From the NCBI GenBank assembly GCA_040752355.1, contig JBFMHE010000029.1, positions 1 through 36,657 on the forward strand: a DNA stretch of 36,657 nt, given 5' to 3'. Source of the stretch: Nitrospirota bacterium. Lineage in GTDB: Bacteria; Nitrospirota; Thermodesulfovibrionia; Thermodesulfovibrionales; Dissulfurispiraceae. The number at the start of each line of letters is the position of its first letter. Position 1 is the first letter of the stretch. Both the position numbers and the translations under genes were made by a program. This document shows, piece by piece, positions 17,441-26,043 of this stretch. The notes below the pieces were generated by a model that was not told the origin of the DNA, did not search any database, and saw only the letters and a list, made by a program, of their open reading frames with translations.

Positions 17441-18099
17441 TCGCGCGGGGCGGGCGTGCCGCGTCCGGGGGCATGCGTCTCCCGGGCAGCGCTGAAGACA
17501 CTGCGGGACAGGCGATCGCTTTGTTCGATTTCGACCATACCGTTTCAGCGGACGACAGTCTCAAGGACTTTCTGCTGTATGCCGTCGGCCGCACGAGGCT
17601 GCTGCTCGGCGCGCTCGCCTTGAGCCCCCTGCTCGTCGCCTGCGCGCTGGGGCTGATTCCGAGAGAAATGGCGAAGGAGAGGGTCGTAAGTCATTTTTTC
17701 GGGAATTGGAAGTATCGGCACTTTGCGTCCATAGCCTCCGCGTACAGCAGGGAGAGGCTCCCGCAGCTCGTGCGGCCTGATGCCCTTGCGCGCATACGCT
17801 GGCACCAGCGCCGGGGCCACACGGTCGTCATCGTCACCGCCTCCCTCGAGGACTGGATCGAGGGCTGGTGCAGGGCACAGGGCCTCGGACTGATCGCAAC
17901 GCGGCTCGATGTCGAGAACGGCCGTGTTACGGGCAGGTTTCGGGGACGGAATTGCAACGGAGCGGAGAAGGTCAGGAGAATCGGACTGCAGTACGATCTC
18001 GGGGCGTACGATTATGTGTATGCGTACGGCGACAGCACGGGTGATAACGATATGCTCGCGCTGGCAGACGAGAAATACTATCGGTGGAAGCGTTTATGA
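17437..18099 (+). CDS. HAD-IB family phosphatase
   Basis: 220 residues from ATG 17437 (ATGA overlap). HAD motifs are complete: motif I DFDHT (31-35) with D31 and D33, motif II T134-A-S136, Lys178, and motif III GDSTGDND (198-205) with D199, D203 and D205. The hydrophobic stretch about 52-75 could be a cap element or membrane anchor. In the SerB-like IB subgroup the substrate is a small phosphomonoester. Because the next gene is a decaprenyl-phosphate phosphoribosyltransferase homologue overlapping by 4 bp, the likely role is removing the 5-phosphate from the lipid-linked phosphoribose. That role is inference. Confidence 0.85.
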   Translation: MIARGGRAASGGMRLPGSAEDTAGQAIALFDFDHTVSADDSLKDFLLYAVGRTRLLLGALALSPLLVACALGLIPREMAKERVVSHFFGNWKYRHFASIASAYSRERLPQLVRPDALARIRWHQRRGHTVVIVTASLEDWIEGWCRAQGLGLIATRLDVENGRVTGRFRGRNCNGAEKVRRIGLQYDLGAYDYVYAYGDSTGDNDMLALADEKYYRWKRL

Positions 18100-18965
18100 A
18101 CACGGCGGTCGTCCGGCTCATGCGGCCCCACCACTACCTGAAGAATCTCTTCATCCTCGCCCCGCTCTTCTTCGGGCTCAAGGTCTATCAGCCCGAGCTG
18201 CTGGCCCGGGCAGCGACCGCCTTTCTGGGATTTTCATTGGCGGCGAGCGCGGTCTACATCCTCAACGATTATTACGACCAGGAGAGCGACCGGGCGCATC
18301 CGGTCAAAAAGAACAGACCCCTCGCTGCAGGGCTCGTCACCCGGACCGAAGCGCTCCTGCTCATGGCAGTGTGCCTGGCCGGAGGCATGGCGATTACGTT
18401 CCTGGCGGGAACGGCTCCTGTGGCGTTGACGCTCGTCTACGTGCTCGTCATGATCGCCTATACGGTAAAGCTGAAGCATGTCGCCCTCATCGATGTCTTC
18501 ATCATAGCAGCGGGATTCGTCCTGCGCCTGTTCGTCGGCGCCGAGACGATAGGGATATCGCTTTCGATGTGGATCGTTCTCATCACCTTCCTGCTGGCGC
18601 TTTTCCTCGCCCTGGCAAAGCGGAGGGACGATTACGTCCTCTACAAGGAGGATGGCCGCAGGACCAGAAAGGTGATCGAGCACTACAACATCCCGCTGCT
18701 CGACGCAGCGATGGTCCTCATGTCCTCCGTTACGGTGGTCGCCTACATCATGTACACCATATCCCCTGAAGTGATCGCGCGGGCAAGGACCGACAAGCTG
18801 TATCTCACGGCAGGGTTCGTCATCTTCGGCATCATGCGGTACATGCAGCTCACCTTCGTGTACCGGACCAGCGGGTCCCCTACGAAGCTCCTGATGCACG
18901 ACGGGTTCCTCAAGGCGTCCGTCATAGGCTGGATCGCGGCCTTTGCGCTGTTGCTGTACCGGTGA
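18096..18965 (+). CDS. UbiA-family prenyltransferase, decaprenyl-phosphate phosphoribosyltransferase-like
   Basis: 289 residues from ATG 18096 (ATGA overlap); the in-frame GTG 18084 is less likely. A polytopic membrane enzyme with the aspartate-rich motif N57-D58-x2-D61-x3-D65 followed by HPVKKNRPLAAG, then YTVKLKHVALIDVF (122-135) and RKVIEHY. These match the DPPR synthase branch (Rv3806c type), which moves phosphoribose from PRPP to polyprenyl phosphate, rather than the ubiquinone or heme branches. In actinobacteria the product is dephosphorylated and epimerised to decaprenylphosphoryl-arabinose, the donor for cell-wall arabinan. Here it follows a phosphatase and a GT-C-like enzyme, suggesting a comparable Gram-negative pathway. 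No DprE1/E2 pair is in the window. Confidence 0.88.
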   Translation: MNTAVVRLMRPHHYLKNLFILAPLFFGLKVYQPELLARAATAFLGFSLAASAVYILNDYYDQESDRAHPVKKNRPLAAGLVTRTEALLLMAVCLAGGMAITFLAGTAPVALTLVYVLVMIAYTVKLKHVALIDVFIIAAGFVLRLFVGAETIGISLSMWIVLITFLLALFLALAKRRDDYVLYKEDGRRTRKVIEHYNIPLLDAAMVLMSSVTVVAYIMYTISPEVIARARTDKLYLTAGFVIFGIMRYMQLTFVYRTSGSPTKLLMHDGFLKASVIGWIAAFALLLYR

Positions 18966-18998
18966 CGCCTGCGCTGGCGGCACTCATGAGAGGGCAGT

Positions 18999-19865
18999 GT
19001 GCCTGACGGGAACGATAAATACGGAACGGTCGTCTATACCCCGGAGTCGCAGCTCCGCAGCCCGGTGCAGTTGCTGCGCACCATGGGGCGGGACCTGCTG
19101 CACGCGCGGGAGCTGGGGTGGCGGCTCTTCGTACGGGATACTTCCGCCCGGTACCGCCAGAGCATACTGGGCATCTTCTGGTCCTTTGTGCCCCCGCTCG
19201 TCACCGGGCTCGTCTTCATCATCCTCCAGTCGAAGAGGATCGTGAACTTCGGCGCCACCGACATCCCTTACCCGGTCTTCGCCATGGCCGGGACCATGCT
19301 CTGGCAGCTCTTTACCGAGAGCCTCAACGGACCGCTGGCGAGCGTGCGCGGCGCCCTTCCCCTGCTGGCGAAGATAAACTTTCCCCGCGAGGCGCTGATC
19401 CTCGCGGCGTTCTACCATATCCTCTTCAGTCTTGCCATCAAGATGACGCTGCTCCTCGGCATCCTTCTTCTCTTCGATATCCCCTTGACGTTCCGGCTCG
19501 TGCCTGCTCTCGGGGTCATCATGATGCTCATATTCCTCGGGATGGGCATCGGCCTCCTGCTGACGCCCGTGAGCATGCTCTATACGGATATATCGTCGCT
19601 GCTGGCGGTCGCGGTCCAGCTCGGCTTTTTCGTGACGCCGGTGGTCTATCCTCCGCCGACCGCTTTCCCGTACTCCCTGGTAACCGTCGTCAATCCGGCC
19701 GGCATTCTGCTGACGGCTGCGCGGGACCTCATGGCGAAGGGAGCGCTCACCGGCTCCGCGGTACCGCTTCTGCTGGTATGCCTCCTGACGGTCCTGCTCC
19801 TCTTCGGCGCCTGGATCGTCTACCGCGTCGCGCTCCCCCTCATCATCGAGCGGATGAGCTCCTGA
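18999..19865 (+). CDS. wzm: Polysaccharide ABC-2 exporter, membrane subunit (Wzm-like)
   Basis: 288 residues, GTG start with GAGAGG about 5 nt upstream. It begins with an amphipathic N-terminal region (RELGWRLFVRDTSARYRQSILGIFWSFVPP), the hallmark of Wzm/KpsM-type permeases, then six membrane helices with the typical FAMAGTMLWQLF and FFVTPVVYP segments. It forms the channel through which a completed, lipid-linked glycan crosses the inner membrane. The stop overlaps the start of the ATPase by one base (TGATG), the usual arrangement for such pairs. Confidence 0.93.
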   Translation: MPDGNDKYGTVVYTPESQLRSPVQLLRTMGRDLLHARELGWRLFVRDTSARYRQSILGIFWSFVPPLVTGLVFIILQSKRIVNFGATDIPYPVFAMAGTMLWQLFTESLNGPLASVRGALPLLAKINFPREALILAAFYHILFSLAIKMTLLLGILLLFDIPLTFRLVPALGVIMMLIFLGMGIGLLLTPVSMLYTDISSLLAVAVQLGFFVTPVVYPPPTAFPYSLVTVVNPAGILLTAARDLMAKGALTGSAVPLLLVCLLTVLLLFGAWIVYRVALPLIIERMSS

Positions 19866-21052
19866 TGTCCGACCTGCTCGTCACCGCGGAAGGGGTCCAT
19901 AAGAAGTTCTGCCGGAGCCTCAAGCGCTCCCTCTGGTACGGCATGAGCGACATGGGCGCCGAGCTCATGGGCCTGCGCGGGCCCGCGGGCTTGCGGCGGG
20001 ATGAGTTCTGGGCGGTCAGGGATGTCTCGTTCCGGCTGCGCAGGGGCGAGACCATAGGGCTCATCGGCCATAACGGGGCGGGGAAGACGACGCTCCTCCG
20101 CATCCTCAACGGGCTCATACGGCCGGACCGGGGCCGCGTCGAGGTAACCGGGAGGATGCAGGCGCTGATCGCGCTCGGCGCGGGGTTCAATCCCATACTG
20201 ACCGGAAGAGAGAATATCTATGTCAACGCCGCCGTGCTGGGCATCCCCAAGGCGGAGGTCGAGCGGCGGTTCGATGAGATCGTCGATTTTTCGGGGGTGG
20301 GCGAGTTCATCGACGCCCCGGTGCAGAGCTACAGCTCCGGCATGAGCGTCCGGCTGGGGTTCGCCGTAGCGGCTCACCTGAACCCCGACATCCTGCTCGT
20401 GGACGAGGTGCTGGCCGTGGGAGACTACGGGTTCCAGAGCAAATGCTACAACAAGATCGGGGAGCTGAAGAAGAACGGGGCCGGCATCATACTCGTATCG
20501 CACAACATGCATACGGTATCGACTTTTTCGGACCGGGTGATGCTGCTCAGCAGGGGCGAGTGCAGGCTGTTCGACTATGTCCCCGAAGGCGTCAAGGCGT
20601 ATACCAGCTTCTTCGCCGCCACGGACCAGAGCGACGACATCGAGAAGGTAGTGAGCGGCAACGACAGCATCAGCTTCGACGAGGTGGCGATAGAGAAGCG
20701 GGACCTGCGGCCCGCGGATTCGTTCGTGCTCTCGATGCGGTACGCGTCGACGAAGACCTACGAGGGGGTCGATATCGACACCCTCATGTACAGCAGCACC
20801 GACCCGTGGCTCTATTTCCAGAGCACGAACAAGGCGTACAACCGCACCGTCGATCTGCCGCAGGGATCGCATACCCTGCGCGTCGCCATAAGGGACATTC
20901 CGCTCAACAGTGCATCGGCGAAGATCGTCGTGACCGTCTGGACGAAACACCGGACCGAGAAGCTCTTCTGGTGGAGAGTCCCGGTCACCTTCGGCGGGGT
21001 CGACTATTCGACCGGGAACAATTTCCTGAAGGTGGAGTATGAGGTCGAATAA
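19865..21052 (+). CDS. wzt: Polysaccharide ABC exporter ATPase with C-terminal glycan-binding domain (Wzt-like)
   Basis: 395 residues from ATG 19865. Walker A GHNGAGKTT (68-76), Wzt-type signature YSSGM (156-160), Walker B ILLVDE (176-181) with D180/E181, and switch His213 are all present. After about residue 250 a separate domain of about 145 residues follows, with beta-rich, aromatic sequence like the Wzt C-terminal carbohydrate-binding module. In known systems that module recognises the capped non-reducing end of the glycan, so export depends on a terminal modification. Longer readings through the permease gene are rejected. It overlaps the next GT2 by 14 bp. Confidence 0.92.
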   Translation: MSDLLVTAEGVHKKFCRSLKRSLWYGMSDMGAELMGLRGPAGLRRDEFWAVRDVSFRLRRGETIGLIGHNGAGKTTLLRILNGLIRPDRGRVEVTGRMQALIALGAGFNPILTGRENIYVNAAVLGIPKAEVERRFDEIVDFSGVGEFIDAPVQSYSSGMSVRLGFAVAAHLNPDILLVDEVLAVGDYGFQSKCYNKIGELKKNGAGIILVSHNMHTVSTFSDRVMLLSRGECRLFDYVPEGVKAYTSFFAATDQSDDIEKVVSGNDSISFDEVAIEKRDLRPADSFVLSMRYASTKTYEGVDIDTLMYSSTDPWLYFQSTNKAYNRTVDLPQGSHTLRVAIRDIPLNSASAKIVVTVWTKHRTEKLFWWRVPVTFGGVDYSTGNNFLKVEYEVE

Positions 21053-22043
21053 CGGCGTGCCGTGCGGCGGGGGTGGAGAGAGGCGGCCGGACGTCAGCAT
21101 CGTCATGAGCGTCTACAACGGGGAGCGGCACCTCCGCGAAGCCGTCGAGAGCATCCTGGGGCAGACCTTCACCGGCTTCGAGTTCATCATCGTCGACGAC
21201 GCCTCCCGCGACCGTTCGCGGGAGATCGTCCGCTCGTATACAGACCCCCGGATCGTGCTCCTCGAGAACGAACGCAACCAGGGGATCACCCGGTCGCTCA
21301 ACAGGGCGCTCGGGCAGGCGAGGGGCGCGTACCTGAGCCGCCAGGACGCCGACGACATTTCGGAACCGGAGCGGCTGGAGGTCGAGCGGGACTTCCTCGA
21401 GCGCCGTCCCGAGGTCGGCCTGGTCGGAACGCATGCCGCCTTCATCGACCGCGCCGGAAGGGCTTTCAAGGTCTGGCGCACTCCCGAGACCCACGAGGAG
21501 ATCGTGAAGGGAATGCTGTACGGCAACTGCTTCTGCCACGGCTCGGTGATGCTGCGGAGGTCCTGCCTCGATGCTGTCGGGCACTACCGGGAGGAGTTCA
21601 GGTATACGCAGGACTATGACCTGTGGCTGCGCGTCTCCGAGCGCTTCGCAACGGCGAACATAGACCGTATCCTCTACCGGATGCGGAGGACGCCCGGGAC
21701 CATATCGCGCAACAGGCACGAGGAGCAGCTCGACTTCCACCTGCTGGCGCGGGAGCTCGCGCGGGAGCGCCGCCGCACCGGCAGCGACAGTCTGGCGGCG
21801 CTGAAGGGAGCGCGCATCGGCGAGATGCTGCGGACCCGGTATCGCCTGAGCGAAGCGGCGATCGCACAGTTCAAGGCGGAGATGTTCCTGGATAAATTTT
21901 CCGAGGCGCTGCTCACCGGCGACTACCTGAGCGCGGTCGCGTTCTGGGCGAAGGCCTTCACCTTCGAGCCCCGCTGGGGAACGATGAAGGCGCTCGTAAG
22001 GGACATTTACCGGAGCGTAGCGCCGCGGGTAAAGGCAGCCTGA
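21039..22043 (+). CDS. Family 2 glycosyltransferase
   Basis: 334 residues. VSIVMSVYNGERHLREAVESIL near the N-terminus, a VDDAS nucleotide-binding loop, metal motif QDADD (102-106) and a downstream acidic YTQDYDLWLR. GT-A fold, no membrane segments. First of six GT2 genes in a row behind the Wzm/Wzt exporter. Start ATG 21039 lies inside the 3' end of the exporter ATPase gene. After its stop, 22044-22149 (106 bp) holds no recognisable feature apart from the next ribosome binding site. Confidence 0.88.
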   Translation: MRSNNGVPCGGGGERRPDVSIVMSVYNGERHLREAVESILGQTFTGFEFIIVDDASRDRSREIVRSYTDPRIVLLENERNQGITRSLNRALGQARGAYLSRQDADDISEPERLEVERDFLERRPEVGLVGTHAAFIDRAGRAFKVWRTPETHEEIVKGMLYGNCFCHGSVMLRRSCLDAVGHYREEFRYTQDYDLWLRVSERFATANIDRILYRMRRTPGTISRNRHEEQLDFHLLARELARERRRTGSDSLAALKGARIGEMLRTRYRLSEAAIAQFKAEMFLDKFSEALLTGDYLSAVAFWAKAFTFEPRWGTMKALVRDIYRSVAPRVKAA

Positions 22044-22132
22044 TCCGCCGGGGAGGCGAGGAAGGGGATGGTCACCATAACGGGAGCAGTGAGCAGGTAC
22101 GGTGCAGTTGGAGCCGGGGCGCGCGTGCGCTG

Positions 22133-22140
22133 AAAGGAGG
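22133..22140 (+). promoter_or_regulatory. Strong Shine-Dalgarno site selecting the ATG at 22150
   Basis: AAAGGAGG ends 9 nt before ATG 22150, which argues against the in-frame ATG at 22102 that would place the ribosome binding site inside the gene. Confidence 0.7.
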
Positions 22141-22149
22141 CTGGAGGAT

Positions 22150-23100
22150 ATGGATATCTCGATACTGCTCGCAACCTACAGACGGCCTGATCTGTTGTCG
22201 AAGACGCTCGAGAGTCTCGGCCGCCTCGAGACGGGACCGCTCAGCTGGGAGGTCATCGTTGCCGATAACGCCGGGGATGAAGCTACCCGCGCCCTGGTGC
22301 AGCGGTTCGGCGGGAGCCTCAACGCCCGCTATCTCGTGGAGACGAGGCGGGGGAAGAACAACGCCCTCAACCGGGCCGTCCGCGAAGCGAAGGGAAAGCT
22401 CTTCCTCTTCACCGACGATGACGTTATCGCGGACCGGCGCTGGTGCGTCGAGATGTGGGAGGGGGCCGCGCGCTGGCCCGACACGGCGGTGTTCGGAGGC
22501 CGCATCATCCCCGCGTTCCATTCGGGAAGGGCGCCGCTCTCCCGGAAGCATCCCTTCTTCAAATTCGCCTATGTGCACGCGGAATGGAAGATCGAGGAGG
22601 GCCCCTACGAGGCGTCGCATGTATGGGGGCCGAATATGGCGATACGCGCCGAGCTGTTCAGGAAGGGCTGGAAGTTCAACCCGAACATCGGGCCGAACGG
22701 CAAGAATTATGTCATGGGGAGCGAGACGGAACTGACCATCCGTCTCGAAAAGTCGGGATACCGGCCGGTCTACCTGCCGAAGAGCCTCGTCCATCACCAG
22801 ATACGGCCGGAACAGCTCAAAGCGCGATGGCTCTTCCAGCGGTCGTTCAGGGACGGCAGGCAGCGGGCCGTCTGCCTGGGGCTGCCCGACGTGCCGCTCC
22901 TCTTCGGCGTCCCCCGCTACATGGTGCGCAAGCTCGTCGAGAACAGGATCAAGCACTTCATTTTCTTCTACGACCGCGAGCGGTCGATCGACTTCGGCAT
23001 CAAGTACTGGAACCTTCGGGGTATGCTGTATCAATACCGGCAGGGGCTATCCGGGACGCAGCAGCCGCCGGCGGTCCCGGAGCTGTCCGACCGCAGCTGA
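22150..23100 (+). CDS. Family 2 glycosyltransferase with TDDD metal motif
   Basis: 316 residues. ISILLATYRRPDLLSKTLESL, the ADNAGD loop, TDDD (88-91) and the GPNMAIR segment put it in the GT2 group that includes the gene at 25090 (both share the G-x-N-x-A-[LVI] and FGGRIIP or IGGKIIP segments). It acts on the cytoplasmic face in glycan assembly. It has an unusually strong ribosome binding site among its neighbours and is separated from the previous gene by 106 bp, so it may start a translational unit. Confidence 0.88.
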   Translation: MDISILLATYRRPDLLSKTLESLGRLETGPLSWEVIVADNAGDEATRALVQRFGGSLNARYLVETRRGKNNALNRAVREAKGKLFLFTDDDVIADRRWCVEMWEGAARWPDTAVFGGRIIPAFHSGRAPLSRKHPFFKFAYVHAEWKIEEGPYEASHVWGPNMAIRAELFRKGWKFNPNIGPNGKNYVMGSETELTIRLEKSGYRPVYLPKSLVHHQIRPEQLKARWLFQRSFRDGRQRAVCLGLPDVPLLFGVPRYMVRKLVENRIKHFIFFYDRERSIDFGIKYWNLRGMLYQYRQGLSGTQQPPAVPELSDRS

Positions 23101-23143
23101 ACGCAACGGGACGTCCATACGTCCGGCAGGACGCCTCAGTTCA

Positions 23144-24073
23144 ATGACCATGCCTAAAGTGAGCGTTATCATTCCCACCTACAACAGGGAGCATTGCATC
23201 GCCGAAGCCATAGAGTCGGTGCTGGCGCAGACCTACGGCACTACGGAGATCATCGTCGTCGACGACGGCTCGACCGACCGTACGGCCGAACGGGTGGCCG
23301 CTTACGGAGACCGGGTCACGTATATTCACCAGGAGAACGCCGGCCCCTCCCGCGCCAGGAACAGGGGTATCCGGGAGAGCTCGGGAGAGCTCATCGCCTT
23401 TCTCGATTCCGACGACCTCTGGCTCTCGACCAAGCTCGCGCGGCAGGTGGAGGAGTTCCTCAAGGACGATGAGCTGGGGATCGTCGCCACGCCGGTGGTC
23501 TTCCGTTTCCCGGGCCGGAAGATGCGGGCGAACATCGGGAGCATGGATACGGCCGCCTTGCGGGAGCACTTCCTCGATACCTTCCTGATGGTGACCTCGA
23601 CGGTGATGGTCAGGAGGCGGTGCCTCGAAGAGGTCGGGCTCTTCAACGAGGCGCTCTGCTATGCCGAAGACATGGACCTGTTCTACCGCATCGTGCGCGC
23701 CTACGGCGCCAAGATGCTCGGCGACTACCTGACCGTCAACAGAAGGGCGCCGAACAGCAATCTCGTAACCGACACCTCCCGGCGGGAGCGGCTCGTGGCC
23801 GACTCCCTCGTCTGCATCGACCGGATATTCTCCTACCCCGAAAACAGGAATAAGGAGCGGAAAAAGAGAGACCGCTACCGGACCTTTTTCCGCTGGATCG
23901 GCATGAGCGACGTGCATGCGAACCCGCGCTTTGCCCGCACGTATCTCTGGAAGGCGCTTTCCTATAAACCATGGGACTACCGGCTCTATTGGCCGCTCGC
24001 CCTGTCGTTTCTCCTGGCCGGAAGGCTCCGTCCGTACCTGAGGAAGGCCAGGCTGAGGTTCTCCCGGTCATGA
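23144..24073 (+). CDS. Family 2 glycosyltransferase
   Basis: 309 residues. VSVIIPTYNREHCIAEAIE, VVDDGSTD (38-45), LDSDD (87-91) and the acidic YAEDMDLFYR. A typical single-domain GT-A enzyme. ATG 23150 is an alternative start; neither has a clear Shine-Dalgarno sequence. Its DNA shares exact stretches with the next paralogues (23 bp at 23216-23238 with 24181-24203), which suggests duplication or conversion. The stop is within an ATGA overlap with the following GT2. Confidence 0.88.
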   Translation: MTMPKVSVIIPTYNREHCIAEAIESVLAQTYGTTEIIVVDDGSTDRTAERVAAYGDRVTYIHQENAGPSRARNRGIRESSGELIAFLDSDDLWLSTKLARQVEEFLKDDELGIVATPVVFRFPGRKMRANIGSMDTAALREHFLDTFLMVTSTVMVRRRCLEEVGLFNEALCYAEDMDLFYRIVRAYGAKMLGDYLTVNRRAPNSNLVTDTSRRERLVADSLVCIDRIFSYPENRNKERKKRDRYRTFFRWIGMSDVHANPRFARTYLWKALSYKPWDYRLYWPLALSFLLAGRLRPYLRKARLRFSRS

Positions 24074-25071
24074 CACGGAACAGGGGAGAGATACGGTCCG
24101 GCGCCGCAGGGGAGCAGCCTCTCGCCTCGGTCGTTATTCCCGCCTATAACGCGGCCCCGTACATCGCCGCGACGGTCGAATCGGTGCTGGCGCAGACCTA
24201 CGGGGCAGTCGAGGTGATCGTGGTCGACGACGGCTCGACCGACGAGACAAAGGCGCTCCTCGCCGGGTACCGGGCGGCAGAGCGGATACGCTACTGCTAC
24301 CAGTGCAATACAGGACCCTCTGCGGCCCGGAACCGCGGCATGCTCCTTTCCCGGGGCGCGTACCTCATCTTTCTCGATGCCGACGATCTCCTGTCCCCCG
24401 GCTATGTCGATGCCGCGGTGCGGTTCATGGCGGAGTACCGGCAGGTAGATTTCGTCTTCTCGAACTACGAGCTCTTCGACGAGGGCGGCGTCGTCGCGGC
24501 CTCGGGAGTGGACCGCTGGAAGATCTTCAGGAGTATCCCTCACTTCACCGTCGGCGGCGGGCGATGGCTCTTCGCGGAGTCGCTGACGCGCTCCATCATA
24601 CAGTACGGCGGCTTCATGACGACGAGCAGCGTCGCCTTCAGGAAAGAGGCGCTCGGGAACGAGCGGTTCAGGGAGGGCTTCTTCTACGGCGAGGACGACG
24701 AATTCTTCGCCCGGGTCAACTACCGGAGCAAGGCGGGCTACATCGACCGCGTCCTGGTGAGCAAGAGAGTCCACGGCCGGAGCATCATCCACGACCGGAG
24801 CAAATCCCTGAGGAACGCCGCGCATTTCATCGCCCTCGCTGAGCTCCAGCGGGTGTACTATCGCGAGGACCCGGCCATTCGAGCGGTCCTGGAACAGAAG
24901 ATCCCGGCATTGACCGCCGATTACTGCTGGCATCTCATCGACCGGGGGCAGTACCGGGCCGCGCAGGAGATGCTCGCGCAGACCCTGCGGCGCTACCCGA
25001 AAGCCTATCCTCTTTATAAACTGCTGGTAAAGAGCTATCTGCGCCGTATATACCGTGCGGCGGGTGCGTGA
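24070..25071 (+). CDS. Family 2 glycosyltransferase
   Basis: 333 residues from ATG 24070 (ATGA overlap); the reading from 23971 would begin inside the preceding gene and is rejected. SVVIPAYNAAPYIAATVES, VVDDGSTDET (51-60), LDADD (102-106) and GEDDEFFARV. The C-terminal ~80 residues are helical and may form a small TPR-like tail (RGQYRAAQEMLAQTLRRYP). Closely related to the genes at 23144 and 26040. Confidence 0.88.
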   Translation: MTRNRGEIRSGAAGEQPLASVVIPAYNAAPYIAATVESVLAQTYGAVEVIVVDDGSTDETKALLAGYRAAERIRYCYQCNTGPSAARNRGMLLSRGAYLIFLDADDLLSPGYVDAAVRFMAEYRQVDFVFSNYELFDEGGVVAASGVDRWKIFRSIPHFTVGGGRWLFAESLTRSIIQYGGFMTTSSVAFRKEALGNERFREGFFYGEDDEFFARVNYRSKAGYIDRVLVSKRVHGRSIIHDRSKSLRNAAHFIALAELQRVYYREDPAIRAVLEQKIPALTADYCWHLIDRGQYRAAQEMLAQTLRRYPKAYPLYKLLVKSYLRRIYRAAGA

Positions 25072-25089
25072 GGGAGAGCGCTGCGCGCC

Positions 25090-26043
25090 GTGAAGGCAAG
25101 TGTTGTCGTCTGCACCTATAACCGGGCCGTGAGCCTGAAGCGGACCCTCGCGAGCCTCGCGGCGATGGCGCCGCCCGATGATGCCGAGTGGGAGCTCCTG
25201 GTCATCGACAACAACTCCCCTGACGCCACGAGAGAGGCGGTCGAGGAGTTCGCCGGAACGGCCCCGCTGACGGTCCGTTACGTCTTCGAGCCGCAGCAGG
25301 GGCTTTCCTATGCCCGTAACCGGGGTGTGCGTGAGGCCCGGGGGGAGATCATCGCTTTTACCGACGACGATATCGTCGTCGATGCCCTCTGGCTCAGGAA
25401 TATCGTCAGGGCGTTCAGGGAGCATGACGCCGGCTGCATCGGCGGCAAGATCATTCCCCTCTGGTCGCAGCCGAGGCCCGCGTGGTTCACGAGCGAGCTC
25501 TTCTGGTACCTGGCGCTCCTCGACCTCGGAGACGAGGTCCGTATCCTGACCGAGCCGCAGCTCTGGGGAGCGAACTTTGCGGTGAAGGCGTCCCTGTTCT
25601 CCCGGTACGGGTATTTCAATCCCGCCGCAGGCCGCATCGGGGAGAAACTGTATGCCGGGGAGGAGACGCAGTTCATCCGGACGCTGATCGGCAACGGGGA
25701 AAAGGTCTGCTATGTTCCCGACATCGTCGTTCATCACGTCGTGCCTGCCGAGCGCATCAGGAAATCCTATTTCCGGAGGACGATCTTCGACCGCGGCGAG
25801 CAGCTCGCCCTCGAGACCGAAACAGGCGGCGACCCGACGCTCATGGGGGTCCCGCTGCAGGAGCTCCCGTCCGTAGCCGGGAAGCTCTGGAATTACCTGC
25901 ATGCGCTGATGAGGCGCCAGCGCCGCGCTTTCAACGAGCAGCTGGACCTGGTCGGCAATATGGGATATATCGTCGGAAAGATCAAATACCGCAACCGGAG
26001 CTCCAAAGCGCTCCGCAAGAGATCCAAAAGGGAACCGCTATGA
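25090..26043 (+). CDS. Family 2 glycosyltransferase with TDDD metal motif
   Basis: 317 residues, GTG start. SVVVCTYNRAVSLKRTLASL, the IDNNSPD loop, TDDD (91-94), GANFAVK and GEETQFIRTL. It resembles the gene at 22150, so the six-gene block contains at least two sub-types (TDDD and LDxDD). Basic C-terminal tail (KIKYRNRSSKALRKRSKREPL region). Stop overlaps the next gene by ATGA. Confidence 0.88.
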   Translation: MKASVVVCTYNRAVSLKRTLASLAAMAPPDDAEWELLVIDNNSPDATREAVEEFAGTAPLTVRYVFEPQQGLSYARNRGVREARGEIIAFTDDDIVVDALWLRNIVRAFREHDAGCIGGKIIPLWSQPRPAWFTSELFWYLALLDLGDEVRILTEPQLWGANFAVKASLFSRYGYFNPAAGRIGEKLYAGEETQFIRTLIGNGEKVCYVPDIVVHHVVPAERIRKSYFRRTIFDRGEQLALETETGGDPTLMGVPLQELPSVAGKLWNYLHALMRRQRRAFNEQLDLVGNMGYIVGKIKYRNRSSKALRKRSKREPL

